From Limanda limanda (Eukaryota; Chordata; Actinopteri; Pleuronectiformes; Pleuronectidae), in the NCBI RefSeq assembly GCF_963576545.1, contig NC_083649.1, positions 4,995,406-5,059,405 on the forward strand: a stretch of 64,000 nt of DNA. Direction: 5' to 3'. Under the pieces are notes generated by a model, which did no database searches, was not told where the DNA came from, and saw only the letters and a program-made list of their open reading frames with translations. Shown piece after piece: positions 26,087-36,345 of this stretch. Made by a program: the position numbers and the translations under genes. Numbering within the stretch: the stretch's first letter is position 1; every line of letters begins with the position of its first letter.

Positions 26087-26832
26087 CAGTAAGGTTTTAC
26101 TTTGCAGCATGTTAAACATTTGCAGCCTCGTCAATAAGGTTTCCGACTTGAAATCTGCTCCTGTAGCGTAGAAAACTCACAAAGGCGGTTTGTCATAGGG
26201 CTGTTTCCTCCAGATTCAGGAGTGTGTTTCCCAGCGAGTGGAGGCTACAGTGTGTTATGATAATGCAAGTGGAGCAACGTGTTCGTCACATCAAAGCAGT
26301 GGATTAGTGCAGATCAGCTCCAGACAAACTCTGTGCTAATGAGAGCTAAGTCACATCTGCAGGGCAGCGCTGCAGCTCCACACATCCGTGCCATCCTCAC
26401 TTTACTCTGCGCTTCTTAAGCTTTCTGCCCCAAAGGAACCCCCCCCCCCCCCCCCGATTCAGACAAACAACAACATGTTCGCAGGGTAAACAACCAGCGA
26501 CATGATGGTGCGATACGTTCACCAGACGTAGAGCTTGCTTCCCTCTGAGGCCTTTTTATCACGTAGGGACATTTCTAACTTTTCTATTTTCTTTGCACCA
26601 GTTCTGTGTTTAAACTAACACTGCAGCCAGCCACCAGGGGGCAGTGGAGATACACTGGCTTGGGAAACAGTTATGTCGTCCATCTTTATATTCAGAGTCT
26701 CGATCTACACATATTTCACTTTGAAGGTAACGAGCTACAGCAGGAAATATTGCTTTTTAAGTTTGATTATTTTCATTTTCTTACGTGTAAAAATTGACTC
26801 ACTTTTCCATTATAGTTACAAACTGTTTCTTC
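26087..26832. other. Intergenic DNA with a scattered-repeat fragment
   Basis: A C-run at about 26437-26455. Bases about 26612-26705 (CTGCAGCCAGCCACCAGGGG to CGTCCATCTTTAT) belong to the scattered family also seen at 43500 and 57010. No gene. Confidence 0.55.
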
Positions 26833-26951
26833 TTGACTGTTTTGTCGTTTCTTTTTTAAGGTGAGGCATCAAATTGGTTTCTGTCAGTGACTCGTCAGTA
26901 TGAGAGACTGTTAAAATGAACATCTAAAGCAGCTGTAATAAATCATTTATG
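26833..26951. repeat. Dispersed 120-base duplication, copy 2
   Basis: Near-identical to 24746-24869, same orientation, 2.1 kb away. Confidence 0.9.
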
Positions 26952-27838
26952 TGGGATCATTGATATCTGTGCCAACGGCTGCAACTGCAGAGGACAAACA
27001 CAAACTGGATTTGAAGGACATGGAAACCTGTAATAACAAAAATGAACAATTTCATCACCCTATATATTTATGGATTGGTATCACCAGATAAGTTGTAATT
27101 AGATGAGAAGGTACAATTTGTTAAGGATGGATTGTGATTGTATATACGACCATTTGGAGGATTTTACACCAATAGAAAATTAGGCTCTATTCCAATGAAC
27201 CAGCCCTTCCTCTGGTTTGGCAGGAGAATCCAGACACGCTGCCAAAACTCAAGTCATGGTCAAAAACAGATTTCCTATTCCAGTTATTTCCTCCACCAAG
27301 GAGGTCATATTTGCATTTATGTATTTGTTAGTTAGCAGGATTATATCAAAACTACCAGATTCATTTCCAAATTTAAAAGGTACTGTATAGGTCAGGAAAA
27401 AACCCAACATGTTGGTGCAGATCTAGGAATCTAGGAATTGTGAAATAGGATTATTTTCGTTGTTGATAATTCCTGGATCTCGATGTAAGAAATCTGACTT
27501 ATGTAGTGGACTGATATCTGAGCGTGTGTGATCTGCTGCCCCCTGGTGGAGGCTACAGCTCTACCGAGGGACATTCTAGTTCTTCTGAGAAATAAAAGAC
27601 GTCTGTTTGGATGATCAAAAACCTCACACTATAATTTGTCTTTGCCGTTCCAGTCATATAAATATATGTATATGATACAGTGATGTTAACTGTCGCCCAT
27701 TTGTCCCCCAGAAGCTACAGACCGACATTATCATTCCCGTGTTGTCGTGTCAGTGTCCAGCTAATGAATCTAGGTCCAACACTCCGGCTGACGGGCGGTG
27801 AACCGTGGAACCAGCTGTCGAGAAGCGAGTAAAGAAAC
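26952..27838. other. Intergenic DNA upstream of a small ORF
   Basis: A TATA-like ATATAAATATATG lies near 27657 and CTGCCCCCTGGTGG at 27536-27549 resembles the scattered repeat family (and a CTCF-type site). No gene. Confidence 0.45.
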
Positions 27839-28108
27839 ATGGAAGGTCATCGCCTGTTTGTTGTCACTTTGCATTTCTTTGTAGTCGTTTCGTTCCTTTA
27901 TGTCTGTTGGTGGCAGTTTGATCGACTTTCACCAAGAAGGGAGCTTCACACAGAGGCTGTGGCCCGTGGCCCCACTTACCCCCCCGCTGTAATCCTCCCA
28001 GAGGGATTGCTTCACACGAGACTGAACAGTGAGAAGTTGCCAGAAAAACCCAAAACAATGAGCCGAGAGATGTTATTAGAGGAGCCGCACTTTCATTCAG
28101 GGACTTGA
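27839..28108 (+). CDS. Small single-pass membrane protein candidate, 89 aa
   Basis: ATG at 27839 in a strong context (AAGAAACATGG) opens 89 codons ending in TGA. Residues about 7-26 are strongly hydrophobic (LFVVTLHFFVVVSFLYVCWW) after a short polar start, then comes a basic/proline-rich segment, which suggests a type II anchor and stem as in Golgi enzymes. A canonical AATAAA lies at 28311-28316, 200 bases after the stop, and a TATA-like site at about 27657. I do not recognise the family. It could also be the first exon of a larger gene, since ACA/GTGAGA at about 28026-28034 could act as donor, or a chance frame. Confidence 0.35.
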   Translation: MEGHRLFVVTLHFFVVVSFLYVCWWQFDRLSPRRELHTEAVARGPTYPPAVILPEGLLHTRLNSEKLPEKPKTMSREMLLEEPHFHSGT

Positions 28109-28565
28109 GAGACTTTGTGGTAAAAATACATTTATACAGGTTTGAAATGTGTGTTTACATCTTCCTGCTGAGGCCACACCTCATTTCTCAGGTCCAGGTT
28201 ATGGATTAAGAACACGAAACTGTGAATGTAAAACCAAGTCCCTCATTAAAACCGTATTTGATTGGTTTACATTACAACATAAAAGAATCAGGTCTCTTCC
28301 CTGACTGTTAAATAAAGATAATGAATTATTTTTATACGATAATCTATCATAATAACAGCAATAATAAATGAAATTTACGATAAGAGAAGAATATTCAGGT
28401 GTTTTGTTTTGGAAATGAATGTAAGGCGATGCAGTCCTTACCCGTGTGTGTGTGTGAGTGTGTGTGTGTGTCCTTTGATGTGATTATCTTTATTTGTGAA
28501 AGGACAGATTTTGTGGCTGTTCAAGGAGGAATATTGATGTATGCCTCTGACCTGATCCTAACCTT
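28109..28565. other. Possible 3'UTR of the small ORF and spacer
   Basis: AATAAA at 28311-28316; short GT tract at 28446-28471. Nothing else seen. Confidence 0.45.
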
Positions 28566-28842
28566 ACTGGACTGGACTGGACTGGACTGGTCTGGACTGG
28601 TCTGGACTGGTCTGGACTGGACTGGTGTGGACTGGTGTGGACTGGACTGGACTGGTCTGGTCTGGACTGGACTGGACTGGACTGGTGTGGACTGGACTGG
28701 TCTGGTCTGGACTGGACTGGTCTGGTCTGGACTGGACTGGACTAGACTGGTGTGGACTGGACTGGACTGGTCTGGTCTGGACTGGACTGGACTAGACTGG
28801 TGTGGACTGGACTGGTCTGGACTGGTCTGGTCTGGACTGGAC
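28566..28842. repeat. (ACTGG)n pentanucleotide satellite with TCTGG and TGTGG variants
   Basis: About 55 units of five bases, each ACTGG, TCTGG or TGTGG. Larger blocks recur, for example ACTAGACTGGTGTGGACTGG at about 28740 and 28790, showing block duplication. The W/T/G/L/D-type open frames come from the repeat only. Confidence 0.97.
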
Positions 28843-28943
28843 TTGTGTTTATTTACATTTGTGTTTGTCTCGCTCCTCATTGTGTAGTTTTTGTATTAAA
28901 GTGTGGGTTTTTGTGCAGGTGACAGTTGTTTGAGCGACAGATC

Positions 28944-28948
<5 letters not shown>

Positions 28949-29036
<88 letters not shown>
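28949..29036. repeat. (GT)n microsatellite
   Basis: About 88 bases of pure GT. Confidence 0.97.
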
Positions 29037-29039
<3 letters not shown>

Positions 29040-29042
29040 GTG

Positions 29043-30448
29043 TGTCTGATGACATCACTCTGTGGCTTGTCTTTGTAGCTCATCTCTTTATATTCACAAC
29101 GAGCAACAAAAAGCTTTGAGCCAAAAGCTGATTCATTCATTCATTCAGAAAGAAAGAAAATATATCAACTGAGTCACCTTCTATGACAAAGTGTAATTTT
29201 AATTTCACCTTGAGGAGATGTGGAGACGCTGGACTTCAGTACATCCAAACGACCATGTGAAGGTGCTGGTGTGCAGCTCTATTTCATGTCCCCCCCCCCC
29301 ACACACACACCTTCAGTCCACTGCATCGTCCTGCTGTACCTGGTCCTGCACCACACGTGTGAGTCCTGCAACACGAGGATGAGTCTGCACCCGACAGTAA
29401 CAAACAACACTGTCTGTCCTGACACTGCTGTTTTCTGTCAATGCAAACAACTGACACACACACACACACATTCCACTCGAGCTAAATGCTAACGTGCTTG
29501 TGTTCGACGGCCTCTTCAGAATGCAGGGGAGCAGCATCGTCTTTCCACGAGGAATCGATTTTCTTGTTTTCCAAGATAATCAATTCGGTGCCAAGAAGCA
29601 GGAAAAAAAAAAATCCAGTGCAGATTTCATACGTGTGCAGCCTCTAATTATGTTAAATTCACCAACGCTGTCGTATTGATTGAGCTGCAGGCGGCTCTCA
29701 GGGGCTCCCATGCAGATAGAAATGTGATACAGACGTACAAGGCGGCAAATTCATGAATCAAACTGCGTGTATATCAAAAAGTCAGCGGCACAGCGGGATG
29801 AGTTATGTGTCGATATGTGAGTCCAACTGGAGCTGATCTATGAGCCAGGGGCCGCGCCGGGGTTTTATAAATACAGCAGATACATGTTCATCCTCTGAGG
29901 CACGTCCGTCTTCTCTCATTAGTTTCTCCTCTGGTGTTTACTGACATTTCACCAGCAGAAGAAAGAGCACACGGCTTCACGCTGCATGATTCAAACTGAA
30001 TCTGCTTGAATTTTTAAAAACGACGATGTTGAAATAACTGATTGGATTCTCATGCTCTTGTGGCTCCAACAATCAGTGGCGTGAGCTCAGGAGGCAATTA
30101 GTGCTGAAACAATTAATCGATTCACGAGTTCAGTCAGCTGACGCGAAAAATTAACTTGTCACTTTTGATAACTGAGTTGTTGTTTATGTTTAATTACAGC
30201 AGCGTTTCGTGTTGCTGCGTTTTTGAGAAAGTGACCAGACTGGACACGTTCACTCCATCAGCAGCTGATCATCTGTTTCTCTTGACTCCTGTTTCCTGGT
30301 TTGTGTTTCCTCCCTCTAATGTGTTGGAATGTGTTTCCAAGTGTAGAAGTGCTGTAAAATAAAATGTAGACTGCACTGGTACAAGTTGAAATGTCTCATC
30401 ACGAGCCAAATAAACATCAGCTTCTCACGGTCAGCCATGTTTGTTTGC
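29043..30448. other. Intergenic DNA, no gene seen
   Basis: Short CA tracts at 29300 and 29455. Around 30095-30170 the sequence GCTGAAACAATTAATCGATT resembles a degraded copy of a widespread DNA-transposon-derived repeat. An upstream-like AATAAA occurs at 30358. No coding segment. Confidence 0.5.
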
Positions 30449-30604
30449 GTTTGATGTAGGGTTGCAAAATTCCGGGAATATTCAAAGTTGGAAACTTTCC
30501 ATGGGAATTAACGGGAATTAACGGGAATATACGGGAATTAACGGGAAGATACGGGAATAAACTGGAAATGTTGTGGGTAATTTATACTAACTGTATTTAC
30601 CTTG

Positions 30605-30811
30605 TCATATACAGACATAAATATAAACATTTTGCTTTGTCATAGGCTGATTTGAGCCCTGAGGAAACTTTGGGCACTTGACTATATGCTTCTGCATCGT
30701 TGTGTCATTCTTAACATAGGTCTTTGCACAGTATTTGCAAATGTACACAGCCTTTCCTTCTACATTGGATGGGGTGAAATGTCTCCACACATGAGAGAGT
30801 GCACGTGGCAT
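30605..30811 (-). pseudogene. hAT transposase N-terminal fragment with BED zinc finger
   Basis: The minus-strand frame (68 codons from 30811) contains VWRHFTPSN, then YICKYCAKTY and HIVKCPKF: a BED finger with C-x2-C and H-x4-C ligands, as found at the N-terminus of hAT transposases. The catalytic RNaseH-like domain and the dimerisation domain are missing, so this is a remnant inside the 820-base element. An alternative is a short domesticated DNA-binding peptide, for which there is no evidence. Confidence 0.75.
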
Positions 30812-31027
30812 TGTTCTGTAGAATAAGATGAGAAAAAAGTTTGTAAAAAAACACTAATGCAATGCCAGAGATATTAATAGTTAGCCAAACAATTGGAATC
30901 GTCTGTAAACATATTTTACAATTGATGGATAAATGAATGGAAACAGGCTAGATGAACAGATGAACAATCTTCAATCAGCATGCTAATATATTTTCCCAAG
31001 TAATATCATTGAAACTTACCTGACTAG

Positions 31028-31075
31028 TCCTTCACACTACAGCAGGCCTCAATAGCCCTGCTGTAGAGTGAAGGA
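31028..31075. repeat. Near-perfect hairpin inside the hAT element
   Basis: TCCTTCACACTACAGCAGG (31028-31046) and CCTGCTGTAGAGTGAAGGA (31057-31075) pair with one mismatch around a 10-base loop. Confidence 0.9.
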
Positions 31076-31284
31076 TGCTGGGAATTATCGGTGCATGTGA
31101 TGGAAGAATGCACAGTGGAGGGTTGAAACTCAACATCCATACATCTTTAAAATAGAGTTTGGAATGATGTTTTTATTGCTTAGCGTTTAATTCGCGTATA
31201 TTTTTTTTTTTTCAAAATTCCCCAAATTCCCGAGCTAAACTTCCCATGGAAAGTTTCCGGAAAGTTTGCAACCCTAGTTTGATG

Positions 31285-31853
31285 TATCACACAATTCTTT
31301 AGTGCGCTCCCTAAATTACAATCTAAGACCAGAACTAACCAGATCCAATGTAAACGACCTCACAAAGTCATTAACCTTGGTTTCAGGTGTGAAACGGCCC
31401 TAATTAGAGGTTAATGTTGGCCTGATGGGGATTCTGGAGCAAAGGTCAGGGGTCACCAAGAATAATTAGGGTTAATCCTCTTAGGACCATGAACATCCAC
31501 ATGTTAATGTTGCCATTAGTTACCACGTTATCTTTCCTGTGTCAGATCGATGGATCCGCTGACTCTGTGATCCTTTGACACTTGAAGCGATGTGGAAGCA
31601 GAAGAAGAAGAAGAAGAAGAAGAGAGATGATCCTGTGCAGCGTCAGTAGTTCACAGTTCATCACAAGGTCAGCAAAGGTCACCAGCACATGAATCATTTC
31701 ACACAGGCCAGTTCAATAAGGGCTAATTAAGTTCCTACATGCTCTGAACACGAGGAGATGAGCGACAACAATAATAATCTTCAGTGACGGCGCTGATAGT
31801 AAAAGTCACGCTGTTTGATTCAGGGAGGAACGAGTGGAAATGTTCTCTGTGTG

Positions 31854-31884
<31 letters not shown>

Positions 31885-32153
31885 TGCTGCTGATACATTG
31901 ACAACAACTTGCTAACATCCAGCCTCTGCAGTGAGCGTATTGATCTGCCCTTGAGGTTCTGTTCTCCTCCTGCTGCTGCACTGGAGATCAGGTGTGCTGC
32001 TTTGGCAGGAAGACGAACACGTGTTTGGGAAATCACAGGTTTCCGACTCTGTCATCAGAATTCTCTTTGATGCACTTGTCGTTGTGTTCTTCGCCTCCTC
32101 TTCCTCCTCCTCTTCCTCACAAACACACATCCTCTCCTCCGGTCTGAATCTCC
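31285..32153. other. Intergenic DNA, no gene seen
   Basis: (GAA)n at 31598-31623 and GT tract at 31849-31884. Nothing else recognised. Confidence 0.5.
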
Positions 32154-32520
<367 letters not shown>

Positions 32521-32555
32521 CATTTTCTCTCCCTCTTTCTAACTGGTCTATTTTC

Positions 32556-32648
32556 TTTCTCAAGTGAAATCCGAGGATATTAAATACAAGCGTTATTAGT
32601 CACAGGCGTTATTTCTCTGCGTTGGAGGCAACAACGCAGAGAAATAAC
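32556..32648 (+). repeat. Hairpin-ended 69-base repeat, copy 1
   Basis: The 69 bases 32556-32624 (starting TTTCTCAAGTGAAATCCGAG, ending CTCTGCGTTG) are identical to the reverse complement of 39600-39668. The last 17 bases form a perfect hairpin with 32632-32648: GTTATTTCTCTGCGTTG, 7-base loop GAGGCAA, CAACGCAGAGAAATAAC. It could be one terminus of a large transposon or a small palindromic element. No family recognised. Confidence 0.85.
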
Positions 32649-34868
32649 TTTCCGACCCGGCCGCAGAAGGCACCCATTCGAAATTTCTCGGCAGGAGACA
32701 TTTTCTAGTTCTCCTTGCCCTCCCACTCTTCCTCACCTCCTTTACATCCCCCTTTCCTCATTCTTTCACCCTCCTATACCTTTTCGTCTTTCTCCTTTTT
32801 GACCAACCACTCTTCCTCCTCTTCGTCCTCTTCCTCTCTGTCTCTGATTAAGCTTGCTGGTGCATTAATAAAGTGCAGCTCCCCCTCCCATCCTCCTCCA
32901 GTGGGATTAGGCAGAGCACTAATTCCATCTCCCGTCCCGGCCGCTTTGAAGTCGACTGCCAGGGAAACCGCCAGCTTCTTCAATTTTTCTTTTTTCCCAT
33001 TTGCATAATCCCACCACTGCACTGGTACATGCTCATCAGAGTGGAGGATGAGCCGCATATTGGCATTTAAATAATCCAGTGGTTTCCAGTTGCATCACTT
33101 TCTCCATCAGTGGCTCCATCAGGGATCAATGGATCGCTGTCGTTATCGCCATCAGAATGTCAGCTTTGTTCACGACCCACTTCCTCACCGCTCCCGGTTT
33201 CATTTTCCCCCGTCCTTATCGCCATTTCTAATTAGCATGTGCAAATGCTAATTCTGGCTCATTGGCAGCAGCTGATCGTATTTGCGTTGCATTATCTGCC
33301 CGAGCAGCAGCGTGAGGGTAAGTCCCGCGTCTGTGGCGAAGGGCGCCGCGGCGTTCCAAGAGGAGCGTCTGTGTGTGTATTGTGGAAACATCACAGAAGA
33401 GCCAATGTTTGAAAACAGAGCAGTTGTAAATGTGTGAATAATCATCTTCCCCCCCCCCCCCAGTGAGGAGGAAAATGGAAGAAATCTAAAACCCGGAAGG
33501 TTCCGTGAAAAGGGATTTCCTCAGTGTTTCCTCTAATCCATGAGTCAGCAACCTTCGGTCAGCAGTAATGAGTAACAAGCGTGTCCTGTTTTTTTCAAAA
33601 TGATGAAGTCCTTCTTGCACAAAACCAGTGTTGCTGTTGTGATGTGTAATAACTGCAGAGGTCACTCGGGAATACAAAGCTGACCATGTTTCCGGGCCTG
33701 ATGCACACTACAGGATTTTAACCGCAGACTTGATTAATAAAAACATGGGCGCCAACAGACATAATGAGAGATTTAAAGGATTTGTAATAATATCAGGATA
33801 TCAGGATTTGGCCCGAACACACCTGGTGTTTGTGGGAAACGGTTTCTCCAGAGACTTGGGATCTCACAGAAACTCCCACGATGGAACGCGACATGTGAAG
33901 AGAAACAAACGTGGAGAAGGATCCACGTCGTGTTCTGTTCTGCAGCGAGAAACCAAAAAGAAGAAATCGATGAAGATGAAGCTTGGATTTATACATTTTC
34001 CACCGTAGATTTCAGAATAACGTTTTTTAGGATTAGACCGTTTCTGGCAGAATCGTTTTTAAAGATATTCATGATAGTGTGATGCTAATGTGACAAAAGA
34101 TTAATTATTTGTGAAACCTGTACTAAAGTATAATTTAACAACACGTTCCTAATCTCAACACAACGCAACAAGCTGATCTTCTGATATTCCTCCTCTGAAA
34201 CGACATGTCGCCTATAATTCTGACTTTAATCTTTAATTCAATTTTCTCATAATATCACTACCAGATATTGGATTCCTCTGCTGGTAGAGATTGCTGAAGG
34301 TGAAACCAACAAATACAAAGTTAAAGAGCAGCTCGTTAATCTTCTTTTTCAGGAGCATTACACACATTTTGTGGTCTCGAGCAATTTAAACTGTTATTTA
34401 ACCTGCTAATGGTTGCAGGAATATAACTGTACATGTAATTAAAGCACGCTTTGGGTCGGTGATGTGCGACACATCCATCTGGTGTCGTCATTGTGCCGTC
34501 TCCAGTGTGAGATCTGTAGATAAATCAGTTCCCACACTGGAGGCGTCTATGTCGCAGCTTTGGTGCAACAGGACAGACGAGCATAAATCAAACTTAATGG
34601 GGCGGAAGTGGAAATTATTAATGAGCGCTCGCATCCAGGAATCTGTACCCACAAATTATCTTTGGGATTTGAGTATGTGTGAGTTACTGAGGCTGACTAA
34701 GAGTAAATATATGTTGTTGTGGCAGCAGCATGTTTCAGAAATGTTGGTGATACAACCTGAGACACGCCTTCACGCCCCGAGGAAGAGAATAAATTAACTT
34801 TTCCCTGAGAGGTGAAGGCTGCTTCCAGTGGAGCCAAAAGCAGTGCTGAGGCATCTCTTATAATTAGA
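32649..34868. other. Intergenic DNA with possible regulatory stretch
   Basis: About 32850-33270 is less repetitive and holds a perfect POU octamer ATTTGCAT (32999-33006) directly joined to TAATCC (33006-33011), plus CATTAATAAA, ATTTAAATAA and CTAATTAGC motifs. This resembles a conserved noncoding element. C-run at 33449-33462. No coding sequence seen. Confidence 0.4.
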
Positions 34869-35202
34869 TTAAGATACATTTATTTATTTGTCCCAAACAC
34901 ATGCACAGACATGCACAAGAACACTGATGTAAGGAGGGAAATTTAACCTCTGCTTTTAACCCATCTGGTGCAGGACACACAGAGCAGTGAGCAGCCATGT
35001 ACGGCGCCCGGGGAGCAGATGTTGGGGGAGTAAGGTGCCTTGCTCAGGGGCACTAGACAGGGTAGAGAGAATCCTCTTGGATTTTTGGACAGATCAATCC
35101 AGGTTTGTCTTTTTGTTGTTTCTCCTTGGAGTCGAAGCAAAGACGAACCAGAGACCTTTTCTGCCCATAGTCCAAGTTTCTGCCACCAGTCCACCGCCCC
35201 TC
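34869..35202 (-). mobile_element. tRNA-derived SINE, minus copy
   Basis: Read on the minus strand it starts GGCGGTGGACTGGTGGCAGA and has the internal block TGCCCCTGAGCAAGGCACCT found in many fish SINEs. It matches the plus copy at 36006-36345 along its whole length. The B-box position reads CTTCGACTCC, so one base of the classic motif is changed. Confidence 0.85.
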
Positions 35203-36005
35203 AATAATACCGTAATCCCACTACCCAGCATGCACTGCTGTCATCCAAGCAGGAGACACAACTGCTGAGTCAGCTACGTTAATGAGGTGAACGTTTGCAG
35301 TGACCAGTTCCTGGATTGGACCGGTTTTAAAATCTATCTACAAATATCAGAAAAACACTCAAATGTCCTAAATAGTCCAAAAGCTTTTTTCAACCATTCC
35401 ACTTCGGTTTCAGCGCTTATTCTAAACTATAGCTGTCGAGTTCTGTCACTCTCACGATTACCTAAACAAACAATGCACCACACAAACAATTCAGCCCTGA
35501 TTGGTCCGTGTGTGAGTCAATAAATCAATGTGTCCGTGTCCAGGCTGCTGCTGTGGCCTCTGCATCATATGCAGGCGACGCTGGTGGCTCTTTATTACTG
35601 AACCTGTCAGTGTATGGTAATGGTCGCTCACGCTGCAGAGTCTGAGGGGGAACTCCTTCAGTCATGAGGCCTCCAGGGTGCTACCACATTACTACCTAAA
35701 GCAGAAGCAAGGGAATACATGTTGGATACACTTATCAACCTTTAGCCCGACCACTTGGCCCGAACCCTTCGTTTGCCTCGTGGCCGTGGAAGGGAAGCGT
35801 TGTTCCAACTTCTCTATGGGATGTAGGGGTAGATCCATCCACCTCTTCAACAGTAGAGTATTCAGGACCCTCTCAAAGAAATATTGTGGCCGTTGAGGCT
35901 AAAATGCTGAAAAATATATTAAATCTAGCAAAATATCCATGATTATTTTTGAAGATCCAACAGAATCTCTTACAGTAGTTTAATCCAATAGCAGATGAAA
36001 ATTGA
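35203..36005. other. Spacer between inverted SINEs
   Basis: No gene identified. Bases about 35630-35895 are more GC-rich with open frames on the plus strand (72 codons from 35678) but no recognised domain. Confidence 0.4.
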
Positions 36006-36345
36006 GAGGCGGTGGACTAGTGGCAGGAACTTGGACTATGGGCAGAAAAGGTCTCTGGTTCGTCTCTGGTTCGTCTCTGGTTCGACTCCACGGAGAAACA
36101 ACAAAAAGACGAACCTGGATTGATCTGTCCAAAAATCCAAGAGGATTCTCCCTACCCTGTCTAGTGCCCCTGAGCAAGGCACCTTACTCCCCTAACATCT
36201 GCTCCCCGGGCGCCGTACATGGCTGCCCACTGCTCTGTGTGTCCTGCACCAGATGGGTTAAAAGCAGAGGTTGAATTTCCCTCCTTGCATGAGTGTGCCT
36301 GTGCATGTCTGTGCATGTGCGTGGGACAAATAAATGTATCTTAAA
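36006..36345 (+). mobile_element. tRNA-derived SINE, plus copy
   Basis: Pol III promoter boxes are visible: an A-box-like GGCGGTGGACTAGTGGCAGG at the head and a perfect B box GGTTCGACTCC at about 36081-36091. The central block CCTGAGCAAGGCACCTTACT and the 3' end GGGACAAATAAATGTATCTT match the inverted copy at 34869-35202. A 10-base unit (GGTTCGTCTCT) is triplicated ahead of the B box in this copy only. Confidence 0.88.

Larger units (their letters stand above)
30449..31284 (-). mobile_element. hAT-superfamily DNA transposon, 820-base deletion derivative
   Basis: Terminal inverted repeats TAGGGTTGCAAA (30457) and TTTGCAACCCTA (to 31276) enclose 820 bases and are flanked by a perfect 8-base target-site duplication GTTTGATG (30449-30456 and 31277-31284), the hallmark of hAT elements. 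Subterminal homology goes further in (GGAAACTTTCCATGGGAA on the left, TTCCCATGGAAAGTTTCC on the right). The left side carries a tandem of ACGGGAAT-type 10-12 base motifs (about 30506-30560), likely transposase-binding repeats. Only a zinc-finger fragment of the transposase is left, so the copy is non-autonomous. The uncorrupted duplication suggests a fairly young insertion. Confidence 0.93.

Noticed and set aside
28566..28842. CRISPR-like array
   Set aside because: No spacers; simple satellite in a eukaryotic genome. The 44-base array at 13087 was rejected for the same reason: its units are contiguous.
28399..28887. 162-codon frame rich in W, T, G, L and D
   Set aside because: Translation of the ACTGG satellite.
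35630..35895. GC-richer stretch with a 72-codon frame
   Set aside because: No recognisable domain, splice sites or repeat match; left unassigned.
36002..36274. 90-codon frame, and the similar one on minus at 34943-35194
   Set aside because: The similarity between them is because both are copies of one SINE; not a protein family.
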